9,425 nt of DNA from CAKUFA01 sp963646285 (lineage in GTDB: Bacteria; Bacillota; Clostridia; Christensenellales; Aristaeellaceae), in NCBI GenBank assembly GCA_963646285.1, contig CAVIWF010000070.1:1-9425 (forward strand), in the 5' to 3' direction. Each line of letters opens with the position of its first letter. The stretch's first letter is position 1. Of this stretch, positions 5,614-9,425 are shown in pieces. A program made the translations under genes and the position numbers. The notes beneath the pieces are model-generated. The model saw nothing but the letters and a program-made list of their open reading frames with translations, was not told the origin of the DNA and made no database searches.

Positions 5614-8600
5614 TTATTCCTGATAATCCTGCAAGCTGACGGACACCATTTTGCTCACGCCCTGCTCCTCCATGGCCACGCCGTACAGGGAATTGCACCG
5701 CTCCATGGTGCCCTTACGGTGGGTCACCACCACGAACTGGGTGCTCTTGCTGTACTCGGCCAGATAGTCTGCAAAGTAGCCGATGTTGGCATCATCCAGG
5801 GCGGCTTCGATTTCGTCCAGAATGCAGAAGGGGGTGGGCTTCAGCTTCAGCATGGCAAAGAGGATGGCGATAGCCGTCAGTGCCCGCTCGCCGCCGGAAA
5901 GCAGGGACAGGAGCTGCAGTTTCTTTCCCGGGGGCTGGGCGTTGACCTCAATGCCGCAGTTCAGGGGATCATCAGGATCCATCAGGGACAGGGCAGCATG
6001 ACCGCCGCCGAACAGCCGGGTAAAGGTTTCCGAGAAATAGCCCTGCAGCTTGGTGAAGTTTTCCACGAAGGTGGTCTTCATCTGCTCAATGAGCCGCTCA
6101 ATCAGCTCCCGCAGATCCTTTTCCGCCTGCTTCAGATCCTGCTGCTGGGTGGTCAGGTCGTCAAAGCGAGCCTTGGAGTCTGCATACTCCTCCACGGCGT
6201 TCACATTCACCGGCCCCAGGGCACGAATCTGGCTGGACAGCTGTGCCGCCCGCCGGTCTGCACTGACCGGGTCGAATCCTTCCGACTGCCGGAATTCCTC
6301 CGCCCCGGCGTAGGTCATTTCGTAGGTGTTCCAGATTCGATCCTGCAATTGCTTCAGGTCGCTTTCCACCTTGGCTCTGGCCAGCTCCGTGCGGTGGACA
6401 CGGTCGCTGTCCCGGGAGAAGGACTGGTGCAGGTTCTCCATGTCCGTCAGAGCTTCCTTCAACTGGGTCTGCTCCCCGTTGCGCTTTTCTTCCAGGGAGG
6501 CAATGATCTGCTCCTGCCGCTTTTGATCCAGCTTCCGCAGTTCCACCCGGGCAGAAGCGTCTGCCGCACCGGCAGCATCCCGGCGATCCTGCTCCTCCAT
6601 ATCCCGCAGCTGCTGGGCACGCTTTTCCTGATCCTGCATGGCCTGAGCATAATCCTGCTCAAAGCGGCTGGTATCCTTTTGCAGGGTATCCAGCTCGTGC
6701 TTCAGGTCGGACAGCTGCAAGGTGCGCACCATCAGGTTATCATTGGCAGCGGCAGCGTCTTCCCGTGCCTGACTCAGTGCCTGCTGGAGCTGGTGGGTCT
6801 TTTGCTCCATGGCTGCCTGATCCGTTTCCACGTCCCCGCTTTGCCGGGTAATATCCTGCAGCTGCCGGGTGATCTGCTCAATGGACTCCCGCAGCTGCAC
6901 GCCGGCCTGCTCCGTTTCCTCCATGCGCAGGCGATGGGACGCCAGTTCCGATGCGGCGTTATCCGCCCGTTCATGCTCACGAGCCACGGCAATTTCCTGC
7001 TGGTGGAGTTGGCTCAGGGCTTCCTCCCCTTCCCGGCGGAGGGTTTCCTTCTGCGTCTGTGCCTGCTGCAATTCCTGCCGCAGCCGCTCCAGACGGGTTT
7101 TGCCCAGATTCATGGTTTCCGTCAGTTCCTTCAGTTCCCGCTCCCGTCCCAGCAGGTTCACCGCCCGGGACTGGGTGGAGCCGCCGGTCATGGAACCGCC
7201 GGAGTGCATCACATCGCCTACCAGGGTTACCAAGCGGAAGGAGTGTCCCCCGGCACGCATGATGGCAATGCCCTTGTCCAGATCCTCCGCAATGACGGTA
7301 CGTCCCAGCAGATTTTCCACAATGCCCCGGTATTCCGGCGCACACTGCACCAGTTCGCTGGCCACGCCCAGGCAGCCCGGCAGCCGCAGTGCCTGCCGCT
7401 CCCGCTCCGTCAGCAGCTTGGAGCGGACGGCGGACATGGGCAGGAAGGTGGCACGGCCGAAGCGATTCTGCCTCAGGAAGTCGATAAGCTGCTTGGCGGT
7501 TTCTTCATTATCCGTCACAATGTTCTGCTGGGCTGCACCCAGTGCCATATCAATGGCGGTTTCGTACTTCTGGGGCACGGAAATCAGCTGGGTCAGCACG
7601 CCCCTGACCCCGGTCATCTGCCGTTGGGCGGCATACTGCACCGCCCGGCGGACGGACTGGTTGTAGCCTTCCATTTCCCTGGTCATTTCGCTGAGCAGCT
7701 TATGGCGGCTCTGGGCGTTTTGCAGGGATGAAGCCTGCTGATCCACCCGGGTGCGCATGTCAATGACCACAGCGTCCTGCCGGTTGAAGGCTGCCTGCTT
7801 TTCCCGCAGGGCTGCCGCCAGCTGCTTCTGGGTTTCTTCCTCCTGCTGAACCCGGTTTTCCGCCTTGTCGTTTTCCTCTGCCAGCTGCTTTTCTTTTTCG
7901 GACAGTTCATCCCCGGAGGCGTTGATTTCCTCCAAGCGCTGCTCCATTTGGGTGCGCATGGTCTTCAGCCGGGTCTGGTCGTTCTGCACGGCGGACAGGC
8001 GGTTCATGGCCTGCATCAGCGCCTGCTTATGTTCTTCCAGTGCCTTTTCCGCATCAGTGGCGGCAGCGTCTGCCTTTTCAGCACGGGCTTTGGCTTCTTC
8101 CAGCACCTGTTCTGCTGTCGCCACCAGACCATCCTGGGTGGAGGTTTCGTCCTGACTCTTATGCAGCAGCTTTTCCAGCTCTACCAGCCGGTCCTCCCCC
8201 TCCTGCTGCTCCCGGGTCATCCGCTCCCGGTTTTCCTGCCGGGCTTCCCGGGCAGCAGTCAGGGCCGTCAGGGTGCTCTGGGCTTCATGCACCTGATCGG
8301 CACAGTCCATCAGCACATCCCGGGCGGCGGTCAGTTTTTCTTCCAGCTGGGCAATATCCGCCTGAATGGTATCCCGGCGTTCCGTCTTTTCCGCAAGGGC
8401 GGCCTCCGTGTCCTGCAGCACGGTGCGGATGTTCATCAGCTCCCCATCCAGCTCCGCCAGCCGTTCCTTGGCCTTGTCGGAGCGGATCAGGAACAGGTTC
8501 ATATCCAGCACCTTTAATTCACCGGACAGTTCGATGTACTCTCTTGCCGCCTTGGCCTGTTCCTCCAAGGGTCCCAACTGCCGGGTCAATTCTTCCAGAA

Positions 8601-9180
8601 TATCATCAATGCGGTCGGCGTTTTCCAGCGTCCGCTGAAGCTTCTTGTCCGCTTCTTCCTTCCGTGCCTTGAACTTCACAATGCCGGCAGCCTCTTCAAA
8701 CACCTGCCGCCGATCCTCCCCCCGGCGGGAAAGGATTTCGTCAATGCGTCCCTGGCCGATGATGGAGTAGCCTTCCTTGCCGATGCCCGTGTCCCGGAAA
8801 AGGTCGATCACGTCCTTCAGGCGGCAGGCGGCACGGTTGAGATAATATTCACTTTCACCGTTCCGGTACACCCGGCGGGTCACCATGACTTCCGCAAAGT
8901 CCATGGGCAAAGCCCGATCCTCATTTTCAAAAACCAGAGAAACTTCGCAGTAGCTCAAGGGCTTGCGCTTCTGGGTGCCGTTGAAGATAACATCCGACAT
9001 GCTGGCGCCCCGGAGGGTTTTAGCGCTCTGCTCCCCCAAGACCCACCGCACCGCATCGCCAATGTTGCTCTTGCCGGAACCATTTGGTCCCACAATGCCC
9101 GTGATTCCCTCATTAAAAACGATTTCCGTCCTTTGGGCAAAGGACTTGAAGCCGTATAATTCCAGCTTTTTTAACCGCAT
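5614..9180 (-). CDS. smc: SMC, chromosome condensation and segregation ATPase
   Basis: SMC dimers, with ScpA and ScpB, extrude DNA loops and align the chromosome arms from the origin. The 1188 residues match the usual bacterial length (about 1186 in B. subtilis). Order of parts: N-terminal ATPase head with Walker A GPNGSGKSN (31-39) and the Q-loop IIGQGRIDEIL (140-150); a long Glu/Gln/Lys-rich coiled coil; a hinge at about 523-668 ending in GGSMTGGS (661-668); the returning coil; then the C-terminal head with LGPVNVNAVEEY, the ABC signature LSGGERAL (1094-1101), Walker B CILDEIEAALDDAN (1119-1132, catalytic Glu1123) and the switch His1154. All ATPase residues are present, so the protein should be active. 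The start MRLKKLELYGFKSFA is canonical, with AGGAGG (9185-9190) 4 bases upstream. It has its own promoter. The usual neighbours rnc (before) and ftsY (after) are absent from the adjoining sequence. Confidence 0.98.
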   Translation of the reverse strand: MRLKKLELYGFKSFAQRTEIVFNEGITGIVGPNGSGKSNIGDAVRWVLGEQSAKTLRGASMSDVIFNGTQKRKPLSYCEVSLVFENEDRALPMDFAEVMVTRRVYRNGESEYYLNRAACRLKDVIDLFRDTGIGKEGYSIIGQGRIDEILSRRGEDRRQVFEEAAGIVKFKARKEEADKKLQRTLENADRIDDILEELTRQLGPLEEQAKAAREYIELSGELKVLDMNLFLIRSDKAKERLAELDGELMNIRTVLQDTEAALAEKTERRDTIQADIAQLEEKLTAARDVLMDCADQVHEAQSTLTALTAAREARQENRERMTREQQEGEDRLVELEKLLHKSQDETSTQDGLVATAEQVLEEAKARAEKADAAATDAEKALEEHKQALMQAMNRLSAVQNDQTRLKTMRTQMEQRLEEINASGDELSEKEKQLAEENDKAENRVQQEEETQKQLAAALREKQAAFNRQDAVVIDMRTRVDQQASSLQNAQSRHKLLSEMTREMEGYNQSVRRAVQYAAQRQMTGVRGVLTQLISVPQKYETAIDMALGAAQQNIVTDNEETAKQLIDFLRQNRFGRATFLPMSAVRSKLLTERERQALRLPGCLGVASELVQCAPEYRGIVENLLGRTVIAEDLDKGIAIMRAGGHSFRLVTLVGDVMHSGGSMTGGSTQSRAVNLLGRERELKELTETMNLGKTRLERLRQELQQAQTQKETLRREGEEALSQLHQQEIAVAREHERADNAASELASHRLRMEETEQAGVQLRESIEQITRQLQDITRQSGDVETDQAAMEQKTHQLQQALSQAREDAAAANDNLMVRTLQLSDLKHELDTLQKDTSRFEQDYAQAMQDQEKRAQQLRDMEEQDRRDAAGAADASARVELRKLDQKRQEQIIASLEEKRNGEQTQLKEALTDMENLHQSFSRDSDRVHRTELARAKVESDLKQLQDRIWNTYEMTYAGAEEFRQSEGFDPVSADRRAAQLSSQIRALGPVNVNAVEEYADSKARFDDLTTQQQDLKQAEKDLRELIERLIEQMKTTFVENFTKLQGYFSETFTRLFGGGHAALSLMDPDDPLNCGIEVNAQPPGKKLQLLSLLSGGERALTAIAILFAMLKLKPTPFCILDEIEAALDDANIGYFADYLAEYSKSTQFVVVTHRKGTMERCNSLYGVAMEEQGVSKMVSVSLQDYQE

Positions 9181-9215
9181 ACTTCCTCCTGCGCTTCCCT
9201 AAGCGAAACCGATCT

Positions 9216-9245
9216 ATTATAACACAAGGGAAGAAGAATCGTCCA
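9216..9245 (-). promoter_or_regulatory. smc promoter, extended -10 type
   Basis: On the minus strand a perfect TATAAT (9216-9221) is preceded by TGT, forming an extended -10. A weaker -35, TGGACG (9240-9245), lies 18 bases upstream. The start would be near 9209, giving a leader of about 29 bases. Confidence 0.75.
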
Positions 9246-9304
9246 GAAAAATGGGGAAACGAATTTGCATACACCGAAAAACAATCGTAAATTCCCAAAG
9301 TAAG

Positions 9305-9317
9305 TTCCACAGTGGAA
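9305..9317. repeat. Short inverted repeat upstream of smc
   Basis: TTCCACAGTGGAA is a perfect 6+6 inverted repeat around one central base, about 95 bases upstream of the predicted smc transcript start. It could be a protein-binding site, but one occurrence is weak evidence. Confidence 0.35.
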
Positions 9318-9326
9318 AGCGACATG

Positions 9327-9410
9327 GGAGTTAGTATGAGAAATGCAGCAGGAATAAGTATGGGAAGAGCACAAAAGCAGCAGGAATAAGTACGGGAATG
9401 CAGCAAGGGA
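9327..9410. repeat. Imperfect short tandem repeat (about 23-32 base units) upstream of smc
   Basis: A 22-base unit at 9345-9366 recurs at 9377-9398 with a single C/T difference, 32 bases apart. The core is GGAATAAGTAYGGGAA, preceded by GCAGCA. A diverged copy lies at 9327-9342 (GGAGTTAGTATGAGAA) and a partial GCAGCA copy at 9400-9405. Units 1 and 3 are about 24 bases long; unit 2 has an extra 8-9 bases (near GAGCACAAA). The strand is strikingly purine-rich. The array may continue beyond the right edge. The rest of 9181-9425 holds no gene that I can support. Confidence 0.75.
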
Positions 9411-9425
9411 GCCAGAAGCAGAGAG

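Noticed and set aside
5719..7731. 670-codon plus-strand frame opposite smc
   Set aside because: Low-complexity Gln/Leu/His/Gly-rich translation typical of the antisense of a coiled-coil gene; no ribosome site or domain.
9113..9406. Minus-strand 97-codon frame (and a 67-codon one) before smc
   Set aside because: It overlaps the smc start, promoter and tandem repeat, and its Cys/Ser/Tyr-rich start is just the translated repeat.
9327..9410. Possible CRISPR array
   Set aside because: Units are only 16-22 bases with 8-10 bases between them, unequal period and no cas genes.

Overview
The window reads as a piece of core chromosome from a moderately GC-rich member of the Clostridia (Bacillota). An Oscillospiraceae/Ruminococcaceae-like gut anaerobe is the best guess. 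This rests on the protein sequences (RqcH, SMC and oleate hydratase all look like Firmicutes versions), strong C/G-ending codon preference, consensus sigma-A promoters with 17-base spacers, and strong AGGAGG-type ribosome binding sites. The taxon is inferred, not shown.

Layout, left to right. Positions 1-97 hold a very strong leftward promoter with three 10-bp-phased A-tracts upstream and a boxA-like leader. It resembles the start of a ribosomal RNA operon lying off the left edge. Back to back with it is a near-consensus rightward promoter (98-126) that has no obvious gene and points into the 3' end of rqcH. rqcH (198-1937, minus) encodes the ribosome quality-control factor that adds C-terminal alanine tails to stalled chains. 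It is divergent from a TetR-family regulator gene (2096-2677, plus), and each of the two has a clear promoter. After a terminator comes ohyA (2822-4600, plus), encoding the FAD enzyme oleate hydratase, which ends at its own terminator. Convergent to it is a minus-strand gene for a membrane-hairpin-anchored SAM methyltransferase (4719-5510). Upstream of that lies smc (5614-9180, minus), encoding the full-length chromosome condensation ATPase. The last 245 bases hold the smc promoter and a short, imperfect, purine-rich tandem repeat that runs towards the right edge.

How the genes fit together. The most likely functional unit is tetR-ohyA: a small regulator next to a fatty-acid-modifying enzyme, with a shared 11-base element (10/11 identical) at both promoters. 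rqcH and smc are housekeeping genes that appear to be independent units. The methyltransferase has its own promoter but could also receive read-through from smc, because no terminator is visible between them. I see no phage, insertion sequence, CRISPR array, toxin-antitoxin pair or defence system. No wholly new system is evident. The points most worth checking are the orphan antisense promoter, the candidate tetR/ohyA operator, the possible ribosome-site-masking leader of the methyltransferase, and the repeat upstream of smc.
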